From an uncultured Bacteroidales bacterium (lineage in GTDB: Bacteria > Bacteroidota > Bacteroidia > Bacteroidales > WCHB1-69): DNA of 49,282 bases. Where the stretch lies: the NCBI GenBank assembly GCA_937949745.1, contig CALECM010000071.1, forward strand, positions 1 through 49,282, given 5' to 3'. Of this stretch, positions 35,411 to 43,902 are shown piece after piece. Both the position numbers and the translations under genes were made by a program. The notes under the pieces are model-generated. The model was not told the origin of the DNA and searched no databases. It was given only the letters and a program-made list of their open reading frames with translations. Every line of letters starts with the position of its first letter. Position 1 is the first letter of the stretch.

Positions 35411-35444
35411 AAAAAGAGTGAAAGTTAACTTTCACTCTTTTTTT
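35411..35444 (+). terminator. Terminator after the Cys-rich lipoprotein gene
   Basis: A 32-bp perfect palindrome (arms AAAAAGAGTGAAAGTT and AACTTTCACTCTTTTT) runs into more T residues. It could work in both directions, but only the plus strand has a gene ending here. Confidence 0.85.
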
Positions 35445-35477
35445 GTTTAGATTCCAATCATTCATTGGTAAAAATAT

Positions 35478-35485
35478 TATTTTTG
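35478..35485 (+). promoter_or_regulatory. -7 element for the TonB-dependent receptor
   Basis: TATTTTTG followed by GCATA, 17 bp before the ATG at 35502. Confidence 0.6.
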
Positions 35486-35501
35486 CATAAAATTCCCACT
35501 A

Positions 35502-37796
35502 ATGAATAAATTTGTTTCCCTCTGTTTTATCTTCATTTTTTGTATAATCTCTTCCCTTTTTGGTCAGGAAGGCACTATCAAAGGATTCGTATATGATAAT
35601 GACAATGGAGAGCCGGTAAGCTATGGAACACTCCAATTACAGGGTACTCAATTTGGAGCTATATCCGATCATAACGGTTCTTTCATCATAAGCAAAATTC
35701 CTGCGGGGGAATATGTGCTTCGGATCACGATGGTGGGTTTTGATAATTTTTTGGATACCGTAACTGTCAAAAGCGGCGGTACCCTAACCAAAAGATATTA
35801 TATATCCCGTTCTCCCTATTCTCTTTCGGCAATAGAAGTAACCGCTGAAAGTTATCGGCAAATACAGGAAACACGTACTTCCGTGATCAGTGTTTCACCC
35901 AAAGAGATCGCCAGGATGCCTTCTATTGGTGGACAACCTGATTTCGCACAATATCTGCAGATACTTCCCGGAGTAGTTTCAACTGGTGACCAGGGCGGAC
36001 AATTATATATCCGTGGAGGGACTCCCGTACAAAACCTTTTATTAATGGACGGAATGGCCATTTTCAATCCTTTTCATTCCATCGGTCTTTTTTCTGTTTT
36101 CGATACCGATATTATGAGTAGCGCAGATGTTTACACCGGAGGATTCGGAGCGGAATTCGGCGGCAGGATGTCTTCGGTAATGGACATAAAAACAAGGGAT
36201 GGAAACAGGAAACAGCTGTCGGGAAAAGTAGATGTAAATACCTTCGGGGCCAAAATCCTTCTTGAAGGACCTTTTATTAAACTTAAACCTAATCGTAAAA
36301 CTACACTGAGTTATCTTTTTACGGCAAAAGGATCATATCTGGAACAATCATCCAAGATTTTTTATCCCTACACCAACACTTTACCTTATAGTTATTTGGA
36401 TTTTTACGGTAAAATATCGCTTAACACTTTTAACGGTACTAAATTAAATTTTTTCGGATTTAATTTTGATGATATTATGAATTACAGCGATATAGCTACT
36501 TATCAATGGAAAAACTGGGGTATAGGTACCAATTTCCTCATTATCCCGGGTGAAGTACCGACTACGATCGAAGGGACGGTTTCGTATTCAAATTATCATA
36601 TCGGATTGGATGAAAAAACAAATTCCAACACCCTTTTGCGGGAAAGTACGATACACGGATTTACAGCAAGCCTGAAATTCAATTATTTTTTCGGCAGAAG
36701 CGTCATCAATGCCGGATTTGATCTTTTAGGGTATTCTACTTTCGATTCCCAGATAAAGAATAGCGAGGACAATACTTCCGATTTAGGTATTTTTGTCAAA
36801 TACAAATATAATCTAAAGGATATATTGCTGATTGAGCCCAGTTTCCGGCTTCAATCTTACTTCTCGCTGGGCGCAACTTCCCCTGAACCCCGATTGGCTT
36901 TAAAATATAATGTTACCCGCAAAATAAGACTTAAAGTAGCCGGAGGATTGTATTCCCAGAATTACGTATCCGTATCCTCAGACAGGGATGTGGTAAACCT
37001 TTTCAACGGATTTCTCTCCAGTCCTCTTTTGGCCAATCTCCCGCTATATCCCGGAGATACAAAAAACAATACACTACAAAAATCCCAACATATTATTCTC
37101 GGTTTGGAACTCGATGTTATTCCCAGGATATCCTTAAACATAGAAGGTTATTTTAAGAACTTCTCCACCATCATATCTGCCAACCGGTACAAAATGTACC
37201 CTGATGACCAAAATTATACAGAAATCGAAGACATTAAGAAAAAAGAGTTCCTTTGGGAAGACGGATTCGCCTACGGAGGTGATATCACTTTCAAGTACGA
37301 ACATAAAGGCTGGTATGCCTGGGTCGTTTACTCTTTAGGATGGGTTCAAAGAAGCGACGGGATTGTTGAATATTCTCCTCACTTTGACAGGCGCCACAAT
37401 GTGAACATCCTGCTTTCTTATGCTTTCGGTAAAAGATCTTCATGGGCGGTGGATGTACGCTGGAATTACGGCAGCGGTTTCCCGTTTACCAAAACCAAGG
37501 CTTTTTATCCACATTATACACCGGGCAGTATCAGTGACGATTATATCAGCTCAAATGAAACACTTTCCTTCCTTCTGTCGTCCGATCTCAACGGCGGCAG
37601 GCTTCCCAGTTACCATCGGTTAGATATAAGCTTAAAAAAGAAATTTCACCTCGGAGAAAGACATACTATAGATGTCAGCCTTTCCGCTACGAATGTTTAT
37701 AACCAAAAGAATATTTTCTATATCAACCGTACCACAAACGATATTATATACCAATTGCCTTTTTTGTATAATTTCGGATTATCGTGGAGTTTCTGA
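35502..37796 (+). CDS. TonB-dependent receptor, non-SusC type
   Basis: An outer-membrane active transporter. It has a signal peptide (FVSLCFIFIFCIISSLFGQ), a carboxypeptidase-regulatory-like beta domain at about 24-107 (GTIKGFVYDNDNGEPVSYGTLQLQG), and a plug domain (about 115-230) with QILPGVVSTGDQGGQLYIRGGTPVQNLLLMDG. The beta-barrel ends in the aromatic strand FGLSWSF required for outer-membrane insertion. At 764 residues it is shorter than SusC proteins, and no susD partner follows, so the ligand is more likely a metal chelate or small molecule than a glycan. It overlaps the convergent lipoprotein gene by 18 bp. Confidence 0.92.
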   Translation: MNKFVSLCFIFIFCIISSLFGQEGTIKGFVYDNDNGEPVSYGTLQLQGTQFGAISDHNGSFIISKIPAGEYVLRITMVGFDNFLDTVTVKSGGTLTKRYYISRSPYSLSAIEVTAESYRQIQETRTSVISVSPKEIARMPSIGGQPDFAQYLQILPGVVSTGDQGGQLYIRGGTPVQNLLLMDGMAIFNPFHSIGLFSVFDTDIMSSADVYTGGFGAEFGGRMSSVMDIKTRDGNRKQLSGKVDVNTFGAKILLEGPFIKLKPNRKTTLSYLFTAKGSYLEQSSKIFYPYTNTLPYSYLDFYGKISLNTFNGTKLNFFGFNFDDIMNYSDIATYQWKNWGIGTNFLIIPGEVPTTIEGTVSYSNYHIGLDEKTNSNTLLRESTIHGFTASLKFNYFFGRSVINAGFDLLGYSTFDSQIKNSEDNTSDLGIFVKYKYNLKDILLIEPSFRLQSYFSLGATSPEPRLALKYNVTRKIRLKVAGGLYSQNYVSVSSDRDVVNLFNGFLSSPLLANLPLYPGDTKNNTLQKSQHIILGLELDVIPRISLNIEGYFKNFSTIISANRYKMYPDDQNYTEIEDIKKKEFLWEDGFAYGGDITFKYEHKGWYAWVVYSLGWVQRSDGIVEYSPHFDRRHNVNILLSYAFGKRSSWAVDVRWNYGSGFPFTKTKAFYPHYTPGSISDDYISSNETLSFLLSSDLNGGRLPSYHRLDISLKKKFHLGERHTIDVSLSATNVYNQKNIFYINRTTNDIIYQLPFLYNFGLSWSF

Positions 37797-38441
37797 TAAT
37801 TGATACTGATTATAGTGAAAGATACACTTTAATTTGTCGTTACCGGCAATATCCCTGGGCAGGATAAAATGGGTGCGGAAACCCGGATAGGAACTCCGCC
37901 TTCCTTCGGTAAGGTCAATACCGGCATTCTTATAGACAAAATAGATCAATTCCGTGCAATACATTTCTGCAGAATCTTCCAGATTATACCGGTGATCAAA
38001 TAAGATCTTTCTTTCCAGTAATTCCCGGGCTTTTGAGGCGGCTTTAAAGGATATCGAATTGACCGTATCATACCTGAAAATAGCACCGGACAAGGATTTT
38101 CCCGGCGCAAAAAACTGGGCAACGGTTTCTTTTTTTATTCTTTCTTCCGGATGATCGTGATCGGTTTCACCAGGCACCACGTGGATTACTTTCCATCCAT
38201 CCGTATCTTTCACAATGATACCAACATGGGAATATATACCGTCTTTATCGGCCGCTAATACGACCCGGCTTGTTAAGCCTTGTCCTCTCCTGAATATAAG
38301 ATCTCCTTCTTCGAGGATATCCGGTATTTCCGGAACCATACCGGGAATATCGGATTTACATGAGGTCAGGAAAAAAATAATTCCAAAAAAAAAAATTAAA
38401 TTTCTTCTATTTGGAAGAAAGGTCGATTTTCCATTCACCAT
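37779..38441 (-). CDS. YiiX/YebB-like papain-fold lipoprotein hydrolase
   Basis: The protein fits the permuted papain-like amidase group (YiiX, DUF830). After a lipoprotein signal ending FFLTSC comes EEGDLIFRRGQG, then YSHVGIIV with the catalytic His, and later AEMYCTELIYFVY with the nucleophile Cys. The start is ATG 38441 or GTG 38438, both inside the upstream DUF4878 gene (35-bp overlap, different frame), which suggests translational coupling. The signal peptide is encoded through an 11-T run at 38385-38395. The substrate is unknown; family members are thought to cleave amide or peptidoglycan-linked bonds. About 220 residues. Confidence 0.78.
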   Translation of the reverse strand: MVNGKSTFLPNRRNLIFFFGIIFFLTSCKSDIPGMVPEIPDILEEGDLIFRRGQGLTSRVVLAADKDGIYSHVGIIVKDTDGWKVIHVVPGETDHDHPEERIKKETVAQFFAPGKSLSGAIFRYDTVNSISFKAASKARELLERKILFDHRYNLEDSAEMYCTELIYFVYKNAGIDLTEGRRSSYPGFRTHFILPRDIAGNDKLKCIFHYNQYQLSETPR

Positions 38442-38805
38442 TATCTTTGAGCAATTGGTAATTCTCAATTTCTTCCGTATTGTCTTTATAATAAATCTTG
38501 GCAACAACAGTAGCTTTTTCAAAGCCTTGTCCTGTATTTTCCTGCACGGTTTCAGACTCAATCACATATTTTTCAATCCCGCTGGTTTTTTCATAACCGG
38601 CTTTCATTTTGGCTGCCAAAGCATCTATTTCCGATTGTTGAGCTTCTTCCTCAATATAGAAACATTTGACCGCTTTATCAAATTTCTCAGATTTAACGTA
38701 GTCCAAATACTTCTCCACGGTACCTTTCGGTGTATTGGAAGATTTCGAACACGCACCCAGTAAAATAATGCATAAAGCAATTGATAAGATGTGTAATTTT
38801 TTCAT
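38407..38805 (-). CDS. DUF4878 domain lipoprotein
   Basis: A lipoprotein signal (KKLHILSIALCIILLGAC) is followed by SSNTPKGTVEKYLDYVKSEKFDKAVKCF. This NTF2-like helical start (PxxxxxxYLxxVxxxxFDKAxxxF) and the terminal ENYQLLKDNGEWKID match DUF4878. These are small periplasmic lipoproteins of unknown function. The 132 residues are complete. It lies first in a pair with the papain-fold lipoprotein, overlapping it by 35 bp, and 46 bp downstream of the transglycosylase gene. Confidence 0.85.
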   Translation of the reverse strand: MKKLHILSIALCIILLGACSKSSNTPKGTVEKYLDYVKSEKFDKAVKCFYIEEEAQQSEIDALAAKMKAGYEKTSGIEKYVIESETVQENTGQGFEKATVVAKIYYKDNTEEIENYQLLKDNGEWKIDLSSK

Positions 38806-38851
38806 TGCGTTTCTTTTTGTTATTTCAATTTTTAAAATACTTTCAGAAGAA

Positions 38852-39856
38852 TTAATGCTTTTTCACGTGGAACACACTGTCACCAATTAACTGGTAAGGT
38901 TTATCGATATTTTGTAATAAATCTATATAATTTGTTTTGGCAGTTTCCGGAAGTTTAATCGTATACCTCGCAGGGTTTAAAGTAAGCTTTGTACTTCTCA
39001 TCCACGGATTTAAAGTTTTAAGTTCTCTGTAAGTAATATTTTTATCCATGGCAAATTGATAAAGATCCGGAATGGATGCGGTCACTTTGTGTTCATACAC
39101 CGGTACCGGATAATATAAATCTGCCTTGGTTAATTTAACACCGTATTGTTGTGGATGTTCAAAAACCAATTTATATGCAAGTATCCGGTAAATATACCGT
39201 GCGGTTTCCTGATTGAGATAAAGATCCCAATACGAATAAATCTGCTGACTATCCATACTCCTCTTCACCCCTGCTTCACCCATGTTATAAGCAGCGGCAG
39301 CCATTGTCCAGCTGCCCAGTCTCTTTTTTGCATCTTTCAAATACTGGCATGCGGCACGGGTGGATTTTTCCAGATCATATCGCTCATCAACTTCTTCATT
39401 AATAATCAGTCCGTAACTTTTGCCTGTAGAAGCCAGGAATTGCCAGTATCCTGCTGCTTTAGCGGGGGAAACGACATTTTCTAATCCGCTTTCCGCTACA
39501 CAGAGATATTTAAAATCTTCCGGGACTCCTTCTTCATTTAAAATTTTTTCTATTACCGGAAAAAACCGTGGAGAACGTTTGATCGTTTGCAAGGTTCTTG
39601 AATGTTGGTAACAGGTAATGATTAATTCTTTATCCAGATTTTCCCTGACCCAATAAACATCCAATGGTACAGGTTCTTCTGCAAATGAAATGGAAACGGG
39701 AATATAAGGAGATGCCAGAATATTGTGATAATAGTCTGGAATATTCTCAATATTCCGGGTTTTCTCTTTTCCTTCGAAAGCAAAACATCCAACGACAAAA
39801 CATATGATTATGGTTGTAATACCGATCAATATCGAATTTCTGAGGGTTTTATTCAT
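38852..39856 (-). CDS. Membrane-bound lytic transglycosylase, MltD-like
   Basis: Lytic transglycosylases cleave peptidoglycan glycan strands with formation of anhydro-muramic ends. The SLT domain is clear: catalytic Glu in LCVAESGLENVVSPAKAAGYWQF (near residue 122), then LEKSTRAACQYLKDAKKRLGSW and the AAAYNMGEAGV motif. The N-terminus is a membrane signal (ILIGITTIIICFVVGC), with a Cys that may be lipidated. The C-terminal region (VTASIPDLYQFAMDKNITYRELKTLNPWM) reads as one LysM-like module. The length is 334 residues. Confidence 0.9.
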   Translation of the reverse strand: MNKTLRNSILIGITTIIICFVVGCFAFEGKEKTRNIENIPDYYHNILASPYIPVSISFAEEPVPLDVYWVRENLDKELIITCYQHSRTLQTIKRSPRFFPVIEKILNEEGVPEDFKYLCVAESGLENVVSPAKAAGYWQFLASTGKSYGLIINEEVDERYDLEKSTRAACQYLKDAKKRLGSWTMAAAAYNMGEAGVKRSMDSQQIYSYWDLYLNQETARYIYRILAYKLVFEHPQQYGVKLTKADLYYPVPVYEHKVTASIPDLYQFAMDKNITYRELKTLNPWMRSTKLTLNPARYTIKLPETAKTNYIDLLQNIDKPYQLIGDSVFHVKKH

Positions 39857-39896
39857 AGTAGTGGTAAAATTATAGTAGTTCTATTGGTCTAAAACT

Positions 39897-39970
39897 ATTG
39901 TCATCCTGAAAGAAAATGAAAAACCTGATCATTAAATATTAAGATTTCTCACTGCGTTCAGAATGACAAT
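39897..39970. repeat. Palindromic intergenic repeat (REP-like)
   Basis: The arms ATTGTCATCCTGAA (39897-39910) and TTCAGAATGACAAT (39957-39970) are inverted repeats matching at 13 of 14 positions around a 46-bp interior. The GTCATCCTGAA...TTCAGAATGAC ends resemble a family of short palindromic repeats that recur in many bacterial genomes, including Bacteroidota. It lies between the transglycosylase and MFS genes. Confidence 0.65.
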
Positions 39971-40053
39971 ACAGTTTGTAATTCAAATAATATCTTATTA
40001 AAAGATCTTTTTATAGAACTTTTAGAAAGGCTTATTTATTTTGTTAATCTATG

Positions 40054-41895
40054 TTATTTATCTTTTTGGATATTGGGCAGCTCAAGACCATATTTTTTCC
40101 TTCTGTCTTCTATCTTGAGCCAAATACCTAATATGAAAGCTAAAATTCCGAGACTTGCGAAAATAAGCATGGGTGTACGGTAATTGTAAACCGCATCACC
40201 TTGTACCTCTTCTAATTGGGCCAGTTTGTAATCCAAAGAGTCAGCAACCGTATTGATACTATAACCCGCAAGATTTTGATCTGTGTAGTTCCGCAATAGA
40301 GAATCCCGATGGAAAGCTTTTATTTTGGCCACATCTTCCCTCATACTACCAATTAAACTGTCACGGGTGCCGGCATTATAGTAATACAGATCTAATCGCT
40401 GCATTTTGTTATCCATAGATACGGTCACATCACCCACATATTTGCTGATCATGGCCTCATTTTTATGAGTTAAGGAAAAATCTGCCGTTACAAACTCATT
40501 ATTAAACCGGCTTAACTGGTTATCTGCAAGATAGTATACACTGTCCAGTTTTTGCCTTTCCATATTTATACTTTCCATATTATCTCTTATATCTTTGATC
40601 CGCTCACTCATTCCCGGATTGGAATTGTCCAGAGAAGCTCCGATAATCATCGGAAATGCAAGTAATCCTATATTTTGTATCCAAAAGATAACGGAATAAG
40701 CTGATCCCAAATACCTGTTTTCGACCAGTTTCGGTACTGAGGGCCATAAAGCGGCCGGGACAAGTGAAAAGCTGACTCCCAATACGATAATCGCAGTGTA
40801 AGCAATAAATTTAGTGAAGTAAGCGGCGGGGACCAAAGCAAAGATAAGATGGCAAAAACACATTAAAACGGCACCAATAATCAACATGGTAGCTCCTTTT
40901 CCCTTGTTATCCAGAAAAGCACCCAAAAGAGGAGTAAGGATCATGGCTCCGATAGGAAACCATGAGAAAATATCACTAGCTTCCGTACTGGAAATATGTA
41001 AACGGCTTTCCAGCATATTGGCGGCAAACTTCTGGAAAGGAAATATGGCAGAATAATATAAGACACATAATCCGGCTACCAACAGGAATGTTTTACTGGT
41101 GAATAGTTTTCCGATATCTCTTATTTTGAACGGGTCATCAGGTTCCAATCCGCTTTCACCCATTTGTTTATCCAGTTTTTTATCCATGATGCAATAAACA
41201 ATAAAGCTTATCGCCCCGATCAATAATAAGATCAAACAAAATAATACGGGAGCGCTTACGGATGAAAATTTTTCCGCAATACGGGGAGAAATACGGAAAA
41301 CCGCAAAAACACCCAAACGGGCGATAGCCATTTCAATACCCATCGCTAAAGCTAATTCTTTACCTTTAAACCATTTTACAATAGCCTTGGAAACAGTGAT
41401 ACCTGCCATTTCCACACCACAGCCAAAGATCATAAATCCTAAAGATGCTAATTTGGTAGAAGAAGGTAAGGTGAAAAAGAAATTATTCAATAAATTTTGT
41501 AAACGGGGCCAATTATCGATAATAACAGGTTCCGTTTGGAAAGCATGTTCAATACCGCTCCCGACAAAACCTTCACTTACGGCAAAATATTTGATACTGG
41601 CTCCTACTACCATAACAACCGCGGATAAAATAGCCGTAAACCGGATGCCCATTTTATCTAAAATAATTCCGGCGAAAATGAGGAAGAAAGCAAATACATT
41701 CAAAAAATATTCCGATCCTGTGAAAACTCCGTAATTACTGGAAGTCCAGCCATATTGTGTTTCCAACATAGATTTCAACGGTGACAGGACATCCACAAAC
41801 ATATAGGCAAAAAACATCATCAATGCCAGTAATATCAAAGCTGTCCAACGTGCTACAGGTGAATCTTTAAGTAACTGATGTACCTTCTGTGTCAT
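40054..41895 (-). CDS. MFS transporter with large periplasmic insertion before the last helix
   Basis: A major-facilitator protein of 613 residues, well above the family norm of about 400. The first helices are LILLALMMFFAYMFVDVLSPL and FAFFLIFAGIILDKMGIR, the latter with the motif A-like DKMGIR. A 45-residue loop follows helix 3. Between the final two helices lies a helical, charged, largely soluble segment of about 150 residues (about 424-574) that by topology faces the periplasm. The last helix is LIFASLGILAFILGIWL. Substrate unknown; long-loop MFS proteins of this type are seen in Bacteroidota, and a distant relation to the MFSD1 group is possible but not shown. Confidence 0.8.
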   Translation of the reverse strand: MTQKVHQLLKDSPVARWTALILLALMMFFAYMFVDVLSPLKSMLETQYGWTSSNYGVFTGSEYFLNVFAFFLIFAGIILDKMGIRFTAILSAVVMVVGASIKYFAVSEGFVGSGIEHAFQTEPVIIDNWPRLQNLLNNFFFTLPSSTKLASLGFMIFGCGVEMAGITVSKAIVKWFKGKELALAMGIEMAIARLGVFAVFRISPRIAEKFSSVSAPVLFCLILLLIGAISFIVYCIMDKKLDKQMGESGLEPDDPFKIRDIGKLFTSKTFLLVAGLCVLYYSAIFPFQKFAANMLESRLHISSTEASDIFSWFPIGAMILTPLLGAFLDNKGKGATMLIIGAVLMCFCHLIFALVPAAYFTKFIAYTAIIVLGVSFSLVPAALWPSVPKLVENRYLGSAYSVIFWIQNIGLLAFPMIIGASLDNSNPGMSERIKDIRDNMESINMERQKLDSVYYLADNQLSRFNNEFVTADFSLTHKNEAMISKYVGDVTVSMDNKMQRLDLYYYNAGTRDSLIGSMREDVAKIKAFHRDSLLRNYTDQNLAGYSINTVADSLDYKLAQLEEVQGDAVYNYRTPMLIFASLGILAFILGIWLKIEDRRKKYGLELPNIQKDK

Positions 41896-41937
41896 AATAA
41901 AATAATTTTAATTCATAATTTTGTAAATAGTAGAGGG

Positions 41938-42171
41938 TTATTCCTGCGGATGTTTTCTCTTTTTGAAAGCACTTTTAAGAAGATCAAAAGTAACATAACC
42001 AAATAAAATGCCCCATAAAGAAATAATAAGAATATTATTTTTTAAAATACTCTCACTAAACTGACCCGATTTAAGCCAATAAATTAAAGAAAAAGACCAA
42101 CCCAGAAAAATTCCCAGAATATGTAACCAGGAAAAATTTTTCTTTATAAACCTGTTCGTTTTCTCATTCAT
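41938..42171 (-). CDS. Small two-helix membrane protein
   Basis: The 77-residue frame starts at ATG 42171, inside the tail of the upstream gene: ATGAATGA holds both the start and the upstream TGA. It has two hydrophobic helices, LHILGIFLGWSFSLIYWL and NILIISLWGILFGYVTFDLL, and a basic C-terminus (KSAFKKRKHPQE). The overlap with the upstream stop suggests translational coupling to the 42164-42943 gene. No family is recognised. Confidence 0.6.
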   Translation of the reverse strand: MNEKTNRFIKKNFSWLHILGIFLGWSFSLIYWLKSGQFSESILKNNILIISLWGILFGYVTFDLLKSAFKKRKHPQE

Positions 42172-42943
42172 CTTGTAAAGCCTTATAATACTGATAATCA
42201 AAAAATTTATTTCTTACATTACGGACTATATCTTCTTGAGACCATTTGATAAGATCGTAATAACTGAATCTGCAAAAGACCATAAATTCCATTAACTCAT
42301 CCCCTTTCAGACCGGTTATCTCCGAAACTATTTCCCTGTTGTATTTTAACGGTAATTTTTCCACCTCATCCTCATATTCCACCATTTCATTATATAACTG
42401 CTTGGCTTTTACTTTTTTGCTAAAAGTGTTGTATAAATAAGTAATAGGACTTGCAGCCGGAGTATTCCTTAATAAATTGGGCCCTTTATTTTCGTATTCA
42501 ATATCCATTTTTTCCTGGTCCGATAATTCTATACCCTCTATCCTCTTATAAATTTCCGGTAATTTTATATTGGAAAGGTCTCTTTTAAAACCTTCATAGC
42601 TTGGATTTAAGGCATGTACATTTACTTCTTTAAGAAGTATGGCCTTATAAAAAAGAAAATATTCGTTTAATCTGTTCCTTATTTCATTTTCCGATAATAC
42701 GACTACAATTTGCCGGTAAATAGATTTAGATATAATTAAAGTATCATTAGCCCTTGCTCTAATGGTAAAATTACCACTTTCGTCGGTAAAAGCATACTCT
42801 TTGGAATTAAAATTATATATACTGGCATCAGCTATGGGTACATAAGTAACTCCGTCATATACGCGTGATCCGTATTCAGTTCTTTGTGAATAAATGAAAT
42901 TACAGGAAAGCACCGCTAAAAGAAAAACTATTGTTTTTTTCAT
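42164..42943 (-). CDS. Secreted carboxypeptidase-regulatory-like domain protein
   Basis: A signal peptide (KKTIVFLLAVLSCNFIYSQ) is followed by a CarboxypepD_reg-like beta domain: YDGVTYVPIADASIYNF, AFTDESGNFTIRARANDTLIISKSIY. The remaining 150 residues are helical and charged. This architecture is a large Bacteroidota family of unknown function in the envelope. The 259-residue protein starts at ATG 42943. Its 3' end overlaps the small membrane protein gene by 8 bp. The 517-bp gap upstream is unusually AT-rich and contains the DnaA-box cluster. Confidence 0.75.
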   Translation of the reverse strand: MKKTIVFLLAVLSCNFIYSQRTEYGSRVYDGVTYVPIADASIYNFNSKEYAFTDESGNFTIRARANDTLIISKSIYRQIVVVLSENEIRNRLNEYFLFYKAILLKEVNVHALNPSYEGFKRDLSNIKLPEIYKRIEGIELSDQEKMDIEYENKGPNLLRNTPAASPITYLYNTFSKKVKAKQLYNEMVEYEDEVEKLPLKYNREIVSEITGLKGDELMEFMVFCRFSYYDLIKWSQEDIVRNVRNKFFDYQYYKALQDE

Positions 42944-43460
42944 AATGCAAATTTACACTTTTCGATTAATAATATCTTTTTTTTCTCTTTTAAAAAATAA
43001 AGAAAGAAGAATATGATAAAAGGAATAAGAGATGTTAATGTGGTTGATAACTTTTAAATTTTAGTTCTTTTATTACTTATCCTTTTTTTTCAACAGGAAA
43101 TAAACAGGCAAAAAGATATAACGCCTTAAAGGTCACGGCAGTTTAATAAGGATAAAATTAAGGTAACAATTAAATGTGCAAAAATAAAATTGTTCTTTTT
43201 GTTGATAAAGTACAGGATAAGTGATTCAAATTTTACCTTTTGCTGTTCATTTTTAATTTTAATTTATTTATCCACAACCTGTCAACAATAAAAAGAGTAA
43301 GAATTGCCGTTATTGACATGAGTAATGAACAGTCGTTGTTATATTACTTATTTTCAAAACAATAAAAGTCGTGTAATAAAGTTAAATATTGTAGTATAAA
43401 AAGCTTTTTTAGCGTATAATTTAATTTTAGTATATTTGCAGGTTTTGAAAAAAAGTTATT
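42944..43460. other. AT-rich intergenic region with DnaA boxes, candidate oriC
   Basis: A 517-bp gene-free stretch between divergent blocks (all minus from 37779, all plus to the right edge). It holds a perfect DnaA box, TTATCCACA (43268-43276), and a one-mismatch box TTATCAACA on the minus strand (43200-43208). Four weaker TTATC sites are at 43042-43050, 43077-43085, 43147-43155 and 43212-43220. AT-rich runs lie at 43240-43265 and 43381-43430. The rpiB -7 element at 43431 ends it. No RNA gene was recognised. In sampled lines, the plus strand has more C than G to the left and more G than C to the right. dnaA itself is not in the window. Confidence 0.42.
43431..43438 (+). promoter_or_regulatory. 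-7 element for rpiB
   Basis: TATATTTG followed by GCAGG, 23 bp before the rpiB ATG at 43461. Confidence 0.6.
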
Positions 43461-43892
43461 ATGAAACTATTGATTGCTAGCGACCATGCCGGATTTGAAT
43501 TGAAAGAGAAAATTAAGAATTATTTCAGGGATGAGATAACATGGGAAGATTTTGGAACAAACTCCTTGGAAAGCGTTGATTACCCGGATTGTATCCATCC
43601 TCTCGCGGAGAAAATTTCTCAAAGTCCAGGTGAAAAAGGAATTATTTTATGTGGTTCGGGTAATGGTGTAGCCATGACTGCGAATAAACATCCCAATGTA
43701 AGAGCAGCGGTTTGTTGGGAAAGGGAGTTGGCCGAGCTTGCAAGAAAACACAATGACGCGAATGTTTTATCAATACCGGCACGGTTCGTTACCGAAAACT
43801 CAGCAATGGAAATAGTGAAGGGCTTTATTAGTACCGGATTTGAAGGAGGAAGGCATCAAAAGAGAGTGGAAAAAATAAATATTCCCGGATAA
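43461..43892 (+). CDS. rpiB: Ribose-5-phosphate isomerase B
   Basis: RpiB interconverts ribose-5-phosphate and ribulose-5-phosphate in the pentose phosphate pathway. The family start LLIASDHAGFELKE is present, with Asp and His at the phosphate site. The active-site Cys lies in GIILCGSGNGVAM (near residue 65), and the ARKHNDANVLSIPARF motif follows. The 143-residue length is standard. It starts the plus-strand block right of the DnaA-box region, 10 bp before the LUD/ferredoxin gene. Confidence 0.96.
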   Translation: MKLLIASDHAGFELKEKIKNYFRDEITWEDFGTNSLESVDYPDCIHPLAEKISQSPGEKGIILCGSGNGVAMTANKHPNVRAAVCWERELAELARKHNDANVLSIPARFVTENSAMEIVKGFISTGFEGGRHQKRVEKINIPG

Positions 43893-43902
43893 AAATCATC
43901 CT

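Noticed and set aside
43077..43220. Each TTATC site as a functional DnaA box
   Set aside because: Only one site is a perfect box and one has a single mismatch. In AT-rich DNA the others could occur by chance, so they are supporting evidence only.
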